64,000 nucleotides of DNA from HR10 sp964615335 (lineage in GTDB: Bacteria; Acidobacteriota; Blastocatellia; HR10), in NCBI GenBank assembly GCA_964615335.1, contig CAZTMT010000005.1:1-64000 (forward strand). The letters are read 5' to 3'. This document shows positions 54,548 through 63,008 of the stretch, in pieces. A program made the translations under genes and the position numbers. Below the pieces are notes generated by a model, which was not told the origin of the DNA, made no database searches, and saw nothing but the letters and a program-made list of their open reading frames with translations. Every line of letters starts with the position of its first letter. Positions within the stretch are counted from its first letter, which is position 1.

Positions 54548-56251
54548 ATGAAGAGCACACAGCGCGCTGTGATTCTGGGGCTCGCCCTGTGGAGCGCGTG
54601 GGGAGGGAGCGTTCCGCTGCGGGCCCAGGAGAAGGCGGATCTCGTTTTGCGCGGGGGGAAGATCGTGACGATGAATCCGCAACAGCCGCACGCCGAGGCC
54701 ATCGCGATCATCGGTCGGCGCATCGCCCGCGTGGGGAGCGATCAGGAGATCGAGCCGATGATCGGTCCCGGCACGCGCGTCATCGAACTGAAAGGGCGGC
54801 TTGTCGTCCCGGGCTTCATCGAGTCGCATGGGCATTTGCTTGGGCTCGGGCAGAGCCGGCTCATTCTCGACCTTCGAGGGGCCAGAAGCGCCGAGGAGGT
54901 CGCCCAGCGCGTCGCGCGTCGGGCGCGGGAGGTCAAACCGGGAGAGTGGATTCTGGGTCGAGGGTGGGATCAGAACGAGTGGGAGAAGAAGGATTTTCCG
55001 ACGCACGAGGTCCTGGATCGCGCCGCGCCGGAGAATCCCGTGTATCTGACGCGCGTGGATGGACATGCCGCGTGGGTGAATCGGCGCGCTCTGGAGCAGG
55101 CGGGTCTCACGCGCGCGACGGCGGATCCGCCGGGCGGGCGAATCCTTCGGGATGCCCAGGGGAATCCCACGGGTGTACTCGTGGATCGCGCGATGAATCT
55201 GGTCGCCCGGCATATCCCGCCACGGAGCCGCGAGGAGAATCGGCGCGCGCTCCTTCTGGCCATCGAGGAATGTCTGCGTTGGGGGATCACGAGCTTTCAC
55301 GATGCGGGCTCCAGCCGCGAAGCGATCGAGTTGTATAAGGAGCTTCTGCAGGAGGGGCGGCTGACGCTGCGTCTCTACGTCATGATCAGCGGACGGGATG
55401 AAGCCCTCCTGCGCGAATACCTGCGGCGCGGACCCGAAATCGGGCTCGGCGAAAATCACCTGACGATTCGCGCGATCAAGCTCGTCGCCGACGGAGCGCT
55501 CGGATCGCGCGGAGCGGCGCTTCTGGAGCCCTATGCGGATGAGCCGGGGAACTCGGGGCTTCTCATCCTCTCCGAGGACGAAATCTATCGGATCGCGCGC
55601 GAGGCACTGGCCGCCGGATTTCAGGTCAACACGCACGCCATCGGGGATCGGGCCAATCGCGTTGTACTCAATGCCTACGAGCGTGCTCTTCGTGAGTTCC
55701 CTTCGCGGCCGGACCATCGCTTTCGGATCGAGCACGCGCAGATTCTGGATGAGGCCGATATTCCGCGCTTCGCCCGTTTGGGCGTGATCGCGTCCATGCA
55801 GGCGATCCACGCGACGTCGGATATGCCCTGGGTGCCAGCGCGTCTGGGCGAGGCGCGGACTCGCGAAGGAGCTTACGTGTGGCGGAAGCTTCTTCGGAGC
55901 GGAGCCCGCATCGCCAACGGATCGGACGCACCGGTCGAGCCGGTGAATCCCCTGCTCGGCTTCTACGCCGCGATCACGCGGCAGGACGAGCGCGGGAATC
56001 CTCCGGGCGGATGGTATCCGGACGAGCGCATGACGCGAGAGGAGGCTTTGCGCTCGTTCACCCTCGATGCCGCCTACGCGGCGTTCGAGGAGCATCTGAA
56101 GGGATCGCTGCAGCCGGGGAAGCTCGCGGACCTCGTCGTCCTCTCCCAGGACATCATGACCATTCCGCCCCCGGAGATCCTCCGCACCGAAGTGGATCTC
56201 ACGATCCTCGATGGGCGCATCGTCTATGAGAGGACGAGCGCGCGGCCGTAG
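54548..56251 (+). CDS. Exported amidohydrolase (YtcJ-like, amidohydrolase family 3)
   Basis: The 567-residue protein begins with a signal peptide (MKSTQRAVILGLALWSAWGG...RAQ). The composite metal-dependent hydrolase layout follows: a small beta domain with VLRGGKIVTMNPQQP, VVPGFIESHGHLLGLG with metal histidines, HAIGDRANRVVL, RIEHAQILD, and the metal Asp in ANGSDAPVEPVNP. It closes with the second half of the beta domain (LADLVVLSQDI). Substrates of this family are poorly defined. It has a strong SD (GGAGGAAGGGGAG). Confidence 0.9.
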   Translation: MKSTQRAVILGLALWSAWGGSVPLRAQEKADLVLRGGKIVTMNPQQPHAEAIAIIGRRIARVGSDQEIEPMIGPGTRVIELKGRLVVPGFIESHGHLLGLGQSRLILDLRGARSAEEVAQRVARRAREVKPGEWILGRGWDQNEWEKKDFPTHEVLDRAAPENPVYLTRVDGHAAWVNRRALEQAGLTRATADPPGGRILRDAQGNPTGVLVDRAMNLVARHIPPRSREENRRALLLAIEECLRWGITSFHDAGSSREAIELYKELLQEGRLTLRLYVMISGRDEALLREYLRRGPEIGLGENHLTIRAIKLVADGALGSRGAALLEPYADEPGNSGLLILSEDEIYRIAREALAAGFQVNTHAIGDRANRVVLNAYERALREFPSRPDHRFRIEHAQILDEADIPRFARLGVIASMQAIHATSDMPWVPARLGEARTREGAYVWRKLLRSGARIANGSDAPVEPVNPLLGFYAAITRQDERGNPPGGWYPDERMTREEALRSFTLDAAYAAFEEHLKGSLQPGKLADLVVLSQDIMTIPPPEILRTEVDLTILDGRIVYERTSARP

Positions 56252-56293
56252 AGCCCATGTGGTAGAATCTCGGATCGGAAGGAGGGGTGCGCG

Positions 56294-56881
56294 ATGAACA
56301 TCGTCCGAGGGGATGTCGGATGGATCGAAGTGATCTGCGGGGGGATGTTCAGCGGCAAGAGCGAGGAGTTGATCCGCCGGTTGCGGAGGGCGCAGATCGC
56401 GCGCCAGAAGGTGCAGGTCTTCAAGCCGCGTCTGGATGCCCGGTATAGCGAGAACGAGATCGTCTCGCACAGCCAGTGGCGATTCGAAGCCGAGGTCGTC
56501 AGCTCCGCGCGCGAGATCCTGGCACGCGTGCATGAGGATACGGAGGTCGTCGGAATTGATGAGGGACAATTCTTCGATCTCGACCTCGTGGATGTCTGCA
56601 ATGAGCTGGCTAATCGAGGGAAGCGCGTGATCGTCGCCGGATTGGATCAGGATTATCGGGGACAGCCTTTCGAACCGATGCCTCAGTTGATGGCCATCGC
56701 CGAGTACGTCACCAAGACGCTCGCCATCTGCGTGCGGTGCGGCAATCCGGCGAACTACTCGCAGCGGCTGGTCCCCAGTCGCGAACGCGTGCTCGTTGGG
56801 GCAGCCGGGGTCTACGAACCGCGCTGCCGAAAATGTTTCGTTCCGGGCGTCGCTCCGGCTGAAGCGACACAGGCGCTATGA
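56294..56881 (+). CDS. tdk: Thymidine kinase
   Basis: The 195-residue type II thymidine kinase has the P-loop GGMFSGKSEELIRRL, the DEGQFF motif and a C-terminal zinc site with CVRCG and CRKC. It phosphorylates thymidine in salvage. It starts an operon of four genes joined by 4-bp overlaps. A TAGAAT -10-like hexamer lies about 30 bp upstream of the ATG, and GGAAGGAGGGG is the SD. Confidence 0.96.
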   Translation: MNIVRGDVGWIEVICGGMFSGKSEELIRRLRRAQIARQKVQVFKPRLDARYSENEIVSHSQWRFEAEVVSSAREILARVHEDTEVVGIDEGQFFDLDLVDVCNELANRGKRVIVAGLDQDYRGQPFEPMPQLMAIAEYVTKTLAICVRCGNPANYSQRLVPSRERVLVGAAGVYEPRCRKCFVPGVAPAEATQAL

Positions 56882-57528
56882 TCGAATCGGCCTGGCCGTG
56901 GATCTCCTCTCCCGAGTGGTGGATTCGACTCCTCGGGAAGATCCTGGAAATCGCCCTCATTGTGCTGCTGGCGCGGATCGCCCTGGTGCTCGCGCGCCAG
57001 ATTCTGGAGCGGGCGATGAACCGCATGCGAATCTCCCGCGTCGCCGGACCTTCGGCCGAAGCTCTCGAACGCCGCGCCCGCACTCTTCTGACGATGGTGC
57101 AGAGTCTCATCACGTATGTCGTGCTGATCGCCACGGTCCTCGTCATCCTGGGGCGGTTGGGTGTCCCGACCGGATCGCTTCTGACCGGAGGGGCGATCGC
57201 GGGCCTGGCCGTGACCTTCGGCGCGCAGAATCTCATCCGCGATTTCTTCACCGGAATCGCCCTTCTTGTCGAGAACGCCTTCACCCTTGGAGAGCGCATC
57301 ACGGTGGGGGGCATTACGGGAGAGGTGATCGAGATGGGCATGCGCATGGTGAAGTTGCGCGGCGATGACGGGACGCTCCATTTCATCCCCTATGGGGCGA
57401 TTCAGGCGGTGAGCAACCTGAGCCGCGCTTCTCCCTCAGGTGTCGCGCCCGAGCGTCCCACGACGCCGATGGAAGCGCCGCCTTCGGTCCCCGAGGAACC
57501 CTCTTTCGAGGAGGCTGAGCCGAGGTGA
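56878..57528 (+). CDS. Small-conductance mechanosensitive channel (MscS family)
   Basis: The 216-residue protein has two to three N-terminal transmembrane segments. The pore helix is rich in Gly/Ala (LLTGGAIAGLAVTFGAQNLIRDFFTG) and is followed by the beta domain LVENAFTLGERITVGGITGEVIEMGMRMVKLRGDDGTLHFIPYG. The usual C-terminal alpha/beta cage domain is missing and is replaced by a short Pro/Glu-rich tail. It is a short MscS-like channel that opens under membrane tension. The start overlaps the tdk stop as ATGA. Confidence 0.92.
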   Translation: MIESAWPWISSPEWWIRLLGKILEIALIVLLARIALVLARQILERAMNRMRISRVAGPSAEALERRARTLLTMVQSLITYVVLIATVLVILGRLGVPTGSLLTGGAIAGLAVTFGAQNLIRDFFTGIALLVENAFTLGERITVGGITGEVIEMGMRMVKLRGDDGTLHFIPYGAIQAVSNLSRASPSGVAPERPTTPMEAPPSVPEEPSFEEAEPR

Positions 57529-58055
57529 GGTGGAAACGACTGCTGGCCGCGCTTGCCATCGCATCGGCTTTCGGACTGGTGGTGTCTCTTCTTCTGGCCC
57601 TCCGGCATTCGCTCGAGCGAGAGCGCGCGCTCGAACGCGGTCGTGTCTTCCCTCGGCTGAGAGTGCGAATCTTAAACGACGGAGCTGAAGAGATGTCTGT
57701 GCCTTCGGGGCGGAAGATGCTCCTGGTCCTCTTCCGACCCGACTGCTGGCATTGCGAGAGCGAGCTGGCGCGCCTGGATCGCGTGTGTGAGCGCATTCCT
57801 GCCGAGAGGCTGCACTGCATAGCCCTTTCCTTCGCTCCTGAGCCTCAGACCTATGCCTGGGGGCGAGCGCAGGGATTTCGCCGTCTGAAGATCGCCGTGA
57901 GTTCGGATCTGGATTTCGCCGCGCGACATCAGGACTGGCTCATGGCCGTCCCCCTGGTCTTCCTCATCGCCGAGGATGGACGGATCCATGAACGGCGCGC
58001 CGGCGAGCGAAGTGAGGCGTATACGCTCGAGCGCGTCCGCGAGTTTGTGAGATGA
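57525..58055 (+). CDS. Membrane-anchored thioredoxin-like protein (TlpA/ResA type)
   Basis: The 176-residue protein has an N-terminal membrane anchor or signal (about 6-26) followed by a thioredoxin-like domain. The active-site motif FRPDCWHCESE has C74 and C77, and the cis-Pro segment reads MAVPLVFLIAEDGRI. It probably acts as an extracytoplasmic thiol-disulfide or peroxidase-type redox protein. It starts at a GTG overlapping the mscS stop and ends overlapping the next gene as ATGA. Confidence 0.86.
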   Translation: MRWKRLLAALAIASAFGLVVSLLLALRHSLERERALERGRVFPRLRVRILNDGAEEMSVPSGRKMLLVLFRPDCWHCESELARLDRVCERIPAERLHCIALSFAPEPQTYAWGRAQGFRRLKIAVSSDLDFAARHQDWLMAVPLVFLIAEDGRIHERRAGERSEAYTLERVREFVR

Positions 58056-58801
58056 GATCCCAGGAAGAGCCCGTGACGAATCCGTCATTGCGCGTTCTCG
58101 CTCAGGCGCTGTGGGCGCCGCGCACTCTGGCCTCGGCCCTGGAGGCCGAACGCGCTCGTTGGTCCCTGCCGGCGCTTGTGATCATCGGCGGGCTCATGGT
58201 GATGGATCTTCTCGCGCTTCCGCTCTTTTTCCGTGCCCTTCCGCAGATGGCGCCGGTCGGATTGAGCCCCGATATGCTCGCGCAACTGGAGCGCACGGCG
58301 CGCCTCATGCGCCCGATTCAGATCGCCCTCTCCCCGCTGGGTCTTCTTCTGAAGTGGGCCCTGACGGCGGCCTTGCTCTTCGGGATGCAACTCCTTTTGA
58401 GGCGCCCGGCCTCTGAGGCGGAGCGAGAGCCTCTGGTTCCGGTGAGAAAGCTCTTCGCCCTGGTCGTCTATGCGAATCTCCCCCTGCTGCTTGGAGAGAT
58501 CCTCCGAAACCTGATCCTCTGGCTTCGCTATCTTCTTGCGGGGGAGATCGTGTGGAACCCGGCGATCGGTCTGGATGCTCTCGTGCGCCCATCCGATGTC
58601 GCCTTCCGAGTCCTGCTGCAGCAGGTGAATCCCTTCGACGTGTGGTTCCTCATTGTGCTCGTCGAAGGGGTGAGCGCGCTCTGTCGTTCTTCGCGCCGTC
58701 GGGCGATGGCTCTGGTGCTTCCGGTCTGGAGCTTGGGCGTGCTCTGGGCGATCGGGCTGGCTCTGGTGCGCGAGGTTCTGACCCGGCAGCTCGGAGGGTG
58801 A
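58052..58801 (+). CDS. Yip1-like multi-spanning membrane protein
   Basis: The 249-residue protein has about five hydrophobic helices. The N-terminal ALWAPRTLASAL element and the NPFDVWFLIVLVEGVSALC segment (asparagine-proline-phenylalanine-Asp before a helix) are characteristic of bacterial Yip1/DUF1282-type proteins. Function is unknown. It is the last of the four overlapping genes and ends 16 bp before the convergent mreB-like stop. Confidence 0.75.
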   Translation: MRSQEEPVTNPSLRVLAQALWAPRTLASALEAERARWSLPALVIIGGLMVMDLLALPLFFRALPQMAPVGLSPDMLAQLERTARLMRPIQIALSPLGLLLKWALTAALLFGMQLLLRRPASEAEREPLVPVRKLFALVVYANLPLLLGEILRNLILWLRYLLAGEIVWNPAIGLDALVRPSDVAFRVLLQQVNPFDVWFLIVLVEGVSALCRSSRRRAMALVLPVWSLGVLWAIGLALVREVLTRQLGG

Positions 58802-58817
58802 GAGGAGCGAAGTCTTC

Positions 58818-59945
58818 TCAGCTTCTCGCAGCGCGCCGACGCCCGGTGCGCTCCTCTCTCCACGGGGAGAGCGCGATCGCCGAGGACGGGCGCGCGTCTT
58901 CCGGCAAAACGGTCTCTTCCCAAAAGGGAGCGCGCGCGTCGGGGCGGAATTGGTCGAACCATTCCGGATTTTCAATCAGCCGCGCCATTCCGCAGATCAC
59001 GGCCTCAAGGGGACGTTCAGTGCGCCTGACGGGAAGGCGAAGCTCCTCGCGCAAACGCTCATCCAGGTGCCGGATGAGCGAGCCTCCTCCGGTCAAAATG
59101 ATCCCCGCCTGATGAATGTCGGCCGCGACATCCGGAGGCGCCTCTTCCAGCACAGCGCGAACGGCATTGGCGATGATCTGAAGGGGGCGCTCAATCGCGC
59201 GCGAGACCTCAGAGGATGTCACTTCGATCTCCACCACTTCGCGTGTGATCGCCGATTTCCCCAGAATGCGCTTTCGCTCCTCGGGGAGGAAGGGAAGGGC
59301 TGAGGCCAGCTCCCGCTTCACTTCTTCGGCCGCCTGGTAACCCAGGAGCACGTCGCGCTCCTGTCGGAAGTGCTCGAGGATTGCGTCGGTCATCTCGTTT
59401 CCGGCCACGCGCAGGGCCTGCGCGCGGATGAGCCCATGAGCCGAAACGATGCTGATGCCGGTTGTTCCCCCGCCGATATCCACGATCATGTGCGCTCGCC
59501 CGTCGTGCAGGGGGAGGCCGATACCCAGGGCCGCTGCCAGTCCCTCTTCGACGAGCCGCACGCGATCGGCCCCGACCTGCTGCGCGATCTCCCGCAGAGC
59601 CGTCCTCTCCACATCGGTGGCGGAGCTGGGAACGCCGATGAGCAGATGCATTCGAGATCCGAATCCTTGCGCGCACGCCCGCTCCAGGAACGCGCGCAGC
59701 ATCTTCTCCGCCAGATCATCATCGGCGACCGTCCCGTCGCGCATCGGATACCGGACGACGACATCGCGCGGTTCGCGCCCGAGCATCGCCAGGGCTTCGC
59801 GTCCGACAGCCACAACAGCACCGGTATATCTGTGGACGGCGATGGTCGAAGGTTCGCTCACCACAAGACCGCACCCTCGCCGATAGATGAGCGTGTTGGC
59901 CGTGCCCAGATCTATGGCGAGTTCCCGAACGAATAATCGCCTCAC
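58818..59945 (-). CDS. mreB: Rod-shape-determining protein MreB homologue
   Basis: The protein has about 375 residues if it starts at the GTG at 59945 (RRLFVRELAIDLGTANTLIY). It shows the actin-fold motifs: phosphate-1 IDLGTANT, phosphate-2 IVDIGGGTTGISIVS, EEVKRELA, and the adenosine loop ILTGGGSLIRHLDERL. The reading frame stays open upstream to an ATG at 60245, but that would overlap the VWA gene by over 120 bp and add residues unlike MreB. No SD is clear at the GTG. The C-terminal ~30 residues extend beyond normal MreB. mreC/mreD are not adjacent. Confidence 0.87.
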   Translation of the reverse strand: MRRLFVRELAIDLGTANTLIYRRGCGLVVSEPSTIAVHRYTGAVVAVGREALAMLGREPRDVVVRYPMRDGTVADDDLAEKMLRAFLERACAQGFGSRMHLLIGVPSSATDVERTALREIAQQVGADRVRLVEEGLAAALGIGLPLHDGRAHMIVDIGGGTTGISIVSAHGLIRAQALRVAGNEMTDAILEHFRQERDVLLGYQAAEEVKRELASALPFLPEERKRILGKSAITREVVEIEVTSSEVSRAIERPLQIIANAVRAVLEEAPPDVAADIHQAGIILTGGGSLIRHLDERLREELRLPVRRTERPLEAVICGMARLIENPEWFDQFRPDARAPFWEETVLPEDARPSSAIALSPWREERTGRRRAARS

Positions 59946-60118
59946 CTGACGCCAGAGTCTGGCGCGCCTGTTCCCTTTGGCCTGGGCGGGCCAGAGCGTT
60001 TGAAGACTTTCTGGAAGCGTCCCCGCCGATCGAAGACTTGCGGGGAATTCCAGGGGCGGGGAAGATCGGAAGCCTCCCGTGAGGTCGGGGATCTCGCGGG
60101 GATCCGGAAAGGCCGCGT

Positions 60119-61075
60119 TCAATTTTTCTCTCCGGGATGCTCGGCTTTCGTCCTCAGGGTGAACGTCGGATCGTTCGCCACAAGGAGAAGGCGTCGCCGA
60201 TTGAGTGGATTCACGCCTTGCGGTTTGTAAATCACCTGGTACCATCGCTGGCTCAACTCCTCCAAGATCTCTCGGGCGGCTCGATCGGCCTCCTTGAGAG
60301 GATACGCCTTGCCTCCGGTGCTCTGCACCAGTCGCGCGATAGCCTCCTCGGGTTTGAGGGCCTTTCGACGCGTCGCTCCCCGTGTGCGATCCTCGGCTTG
60401 CAGGACATAGACGAGGACGTTCTCGCGGGCCAGATGAGCGAGAACGGCTTCCGGGGACATCTGGCTCTCCCGATCGAAGCCATCGGAGACGAGCACGATG
60501 ACGCGTTTCGAATAGCCGGTTTGAAGGCGCAGGGCATCATCCAGGGTCGCCTGCAATGCGTCCCAGAGCCGGACCTTCGTCGAACTTCCGCGTTTGAGTC
60601 GCATCGCGGCCTGTTCAAGCTTCCCTCGATCGGCGGTGAAATCCTCCAGCACCTCCGCCTCCTCCCCGTAGGTGATGAGCATCATCTGATCGCCTTCGTA
60701 GAGATTCCGGCTGAAGGCTTTCACGACCTGAAGAAGCTGCCCCATGTCCGCGCGCAGCGAGTCGCTCGTGTCCAGAAGCAAGGCGATGCGCGCCGCCGAA
60801 TAATCCGGCTGTACGGCTTCGATCTGTTGCTCGATCCCGGCGTCATAAAGCTCGAGCTTCTCTCGCGTGAGGTGAATTTCACGTTGCCCCTCTTTCGGTT
60901 CCACGATCACGTTGAGGATGACGGAAGCGCCGCTGCGCTCCCCGATCGTGTGCCGTCCAGCCTGGATGACTCCCCATACCGGCTCGAACGCCAGAAGGAG
61001 CACACCTCCAGCGGCGAGGATCCGCCCTCTCGGATCCGGTCGGTATTCGCGTCTGCTTCGGGACCACGAACCCAT
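60119..61075 (-). CDS. VWFA-related domain protein (exported)
   Basis: The protein has about 318 residues from the ATG at 61075, which follows AGAAGGTGAGG. An N-terminal basic-hydrophobic export segment (GRILAAGGVLLLAFEPVWG) precedes a beta-rich region (NVIVEPKEGQREIHLTREKLELYDAG) and a von Willebrand A domain with the MIDAS motif LLDTSDSLRAD and SDGFDRESQM. The C-terminus reads YQVIYKP. This layout matches the VWFA-related proteins that are expanded in Acidobacteriota. Function is unknown; the protein is presumably extracytoplasmic. It is upstream of the mreB-like gene on the same strand. Confidence 0.85.
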   Translation of the reverse strand: MGSWSRSRREYRPDPRGRILAAGGVLLLAFEPVWGVIQAGRHTIGERSGASVILNVIVEPKEGQREIHLTREKLELYDAGIEQQIEAVQPDYSAARIALLLDTSDSLRADMGQLLQVVKAFSRNLYEGDQMMLITYGEEAEVLEDFTADRGKLEQAAMRLKRGSSTKVRLWDALQATLDDALRLQTGYSKRVIVLVSDGFDRESQMSPEAVLAHLARENVLVYVLQAEDRTRGATRRKALKPEEAIARLVQSTGGKAYPLKEADRAAREILEELSQRWYQVIYKPQGVNPLNRRRLLLVANDPTFTLRTKAEHPGEKN

Positions 61076-61219
61076 CGCCTCACCTTCTGTCCCCGGCTGA
61101 CATCTCATATCTTCCGGGATGTCTTGCTCCTCACTCCTCTTGCTCAGGGCGTGCTCGTCCGGCACGCGCCTGTGGGGGATCGCCCCTCCGCGGGGGAGGT
61201 GGATGCCCGGTGTTTCCCT

Positions 61220-61465
61220 TTACTCCTCGGATTTCGAAGATTTTCCCGCCTCGCCCGAAGATGCGCTCTCTTTCTTCGACTGCTCCTTCCGCGCGTAATC
61301 AGTGAGATACCACCCCGATCCCTTCAGGATGAAGCTGCTCTGCGAGATGATCTTCTCCAGACGCCCGCCGCACGTCTTGCAGCGGGTGAGAGGCTTGTCG
61401 TTCATCTTCTGCAAGACTTCCAGATGCGCTCCGCACTTCTCGCAGATGTACTCGTAGATTGGCAT
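61220..61465 (-). CDS. FmdB-family zinc-ribbon protein
   Basis: The 81-residue protein begins MPIYEYICEKCGAHLEVLQKM and continues CKTCGGRLEKIISQSSFILKGSGWYLTDYA, the complete FmdB ribbon with two CxxC pairs. A Ser/Lys/Glu-rich tail follows. It may be a transcription-linked or regulatory zinc protein. The preferred start has GGAGGAGAGG upstream; an in-frame ATG 39 bp earlier adds an acidic stretch unlike the family. Confidence 0.92.
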   Translation of the reverse strand: MPIYEYICEKCGAHLEVLQKMNDKPLTRCKTCGGRLEKIISQSSFILKGSGWYLTDYARKEQSKKESASSGEAGKSSKSEE

Positions 61466-61549
61466 CCTCTCCTCCACCTCCTCGTTGGTGATCTCTTCAT
61501 TCAAGCCAAAATTGTAGCAGGACCCAATGGGTCCTTCAAGGCACGCCCT

Positions 61550-62908
61550 CTATGGGGAGGGTCTCTCGGAAGTCGGAACCGGGATGTCTCTTCGGGTCAA
61601 CGCCCATTTCAAAAACGGAGGGGTGATCAGCGTCGTCACCATGACCATGATGACGACAGCCGAGAAGACGGGCGGATTCACGACCGGCTCTCCCCGCAGG
61701 ATGAGCGTCATGCCGATTCCGGCGACGATCAATCCCACCTCGCCTCGGGGGATCATCCCGAGTCCAATAGCCAGGCGGTTGAGGCGTCGGTCCAGCACGA
61801 CCAGCCCGCACACCTGCTTGCCCAGGATCGCCGCCGCCGTCAGAGCGAGAGCGAAGCCGAGGATGCCTTTCTGTCCGAAACTGGAGAGGTCCACTCGAAT
61901 CCCCATCAGGACGAAGAAGATCGGCACCAGAAGCGTTGTGACCGGCCGCAGCGCTTCCTCCAGGCGATGCTCGCCTCGGTCGAGGAAATCCTGATAATGC
62001 ACGCGGTCCAGAAGCAGACCGGCGGCGAAAGCTCCGACGATCGTGGCCAGACCGACAACTCCGGCCAGATAGGCCAGCAGGAAACAAAACGAGATGCTCG
62101 TCACCAAAAGCATGCCATGCACGCGAAGCTTCGAGGCCAGGCGAAAGAGCTTCGGCGAGAGGCGCTGCCCGACCCAGATCGCCACGGCGAGAAATCCGAC
62201 CGATTTCGCGATGATGCTGAGGATGCTCCCGATGGGCAGCGACGCGTCGCCCTGATTGGCCGCTCGAACCATTCCGCTGACGATGGCCAGAACCAGCAAC
62301 CCCAGCACGTCGTCAATCACGGCGGCTCCGAGAATGATCCGCCCTTCGGGCGTCGTGGACTTCCCCAGATCGCGGAGCACGCGCGCGGTGATCCCCACGC
62401 TCGTCGCGCAGAGCACGGCTCCGACATATACGTGCGCCAGCTCCGGCTCCTGGGGCAGAAAAAGAGCCGCGACACCCCAGCCCAGAAGAAATGGGGCGAC
62501 GACACCGACCGCAGCCACCAGAAACGAGGAGAGCCCAACGGCTCGCATCTCCGCGAGGTTCGACTCCAATCCCACCTCGAAGAGCAGAAGGATCACTCCG
62601 ATCTCCGCCAGCAGAGCGATCAGCTCCTCATTCTTGAGGAAGTCCAGACCGTGAAAGCCGATCAGCGAGAGATTCCCCACGAGCATGCCCACGAGCAGCT
62701 CTCCGAGCACAGCGGGTTGGTGAAGCCGCTCGAACAACTCTCCCCCGAGCTTGGCCCCGATGAGGATGATGATCAGAGCGAGCAGGACGCGCCCGACCGC
62801 TTGGTGATGATCCACGGCCTCCGGCTCTTGGCCGAAGACCAGGCTGAGAGGGAAAAGAAGCGCGCTCACCCTCACGATCCTCCGCATAGGTGGAGAAAGA
62901 TATTGCAC
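61550..62908 (-). CDS. Cation:proton antiporter of the CPA2 (KefB/NhaS3) family
   Basis: The 452-residue protein has about 12-13 transmembrane helices. Signatures include LHQPAVLGELLVGMLVGN, LLLFEVGLESNLAEM, ATSVGITARVLRDLG, the ion-binding segment AAVIDDVLGLLVLAIVSG with paired Asp, and GMIPRGEVGLIVAGIG. It exchanges Na+ or K+ for H+. No C-terminal TrkA-N regulatory domain is present. The first ~25 residues look like an additional signal/hydrophobic segment; the start may be the ATG at 62887. Confidence 0.92.
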   Translation of the reverse strand: MQYLSPPMRRIVRVSALLFPLSLVFGQEPEAVDHHQAVGRVLLALIIILIGAKLGGELFERLHQPAVLGELLVGMLVGNLSLIGFHGLDFLKNEELIALLAEIGVILLLFEVGLESNLAEMRAVGLSSFLVAAVGVVAPFLLGWGVAALFLPQEPELAHVYVGAVLCATSVGITARVLRDLGKSTTPEGRIILGAAVIDDVLGLLVLAIVSGMVRAANQGDASLPIGSILSIIAKSVGFLAVAIWVGQRLSPKLFRLASKLRVHGMLLVTSISFCFLLAYLAGVVGLATIVGAFAAGLLLDRVHYQDFLDRGEHRLEEALRPVTTLLVPIFFVLMGIRVDLSSFGQKGILGFALALTAAAILGKQVCGLVVLDRRLNRLAIGLGMIPRGEVGLIVAGIGMTLILRGEPVVNPPVFSAVVIMVMVTTLITPPFLKWALTRRDIPVPTSERPSP

Positions 62909-63008
62909 GCGTCTGGTTTTCGCCAGGGCGCAGCTCCCTCGATGAGCGGAGCGTTCGTTCTGAGGTTCGCGATCGTTCGCCTGGCCGGAAGGGACTCTGC
63001 GCTTGCGT

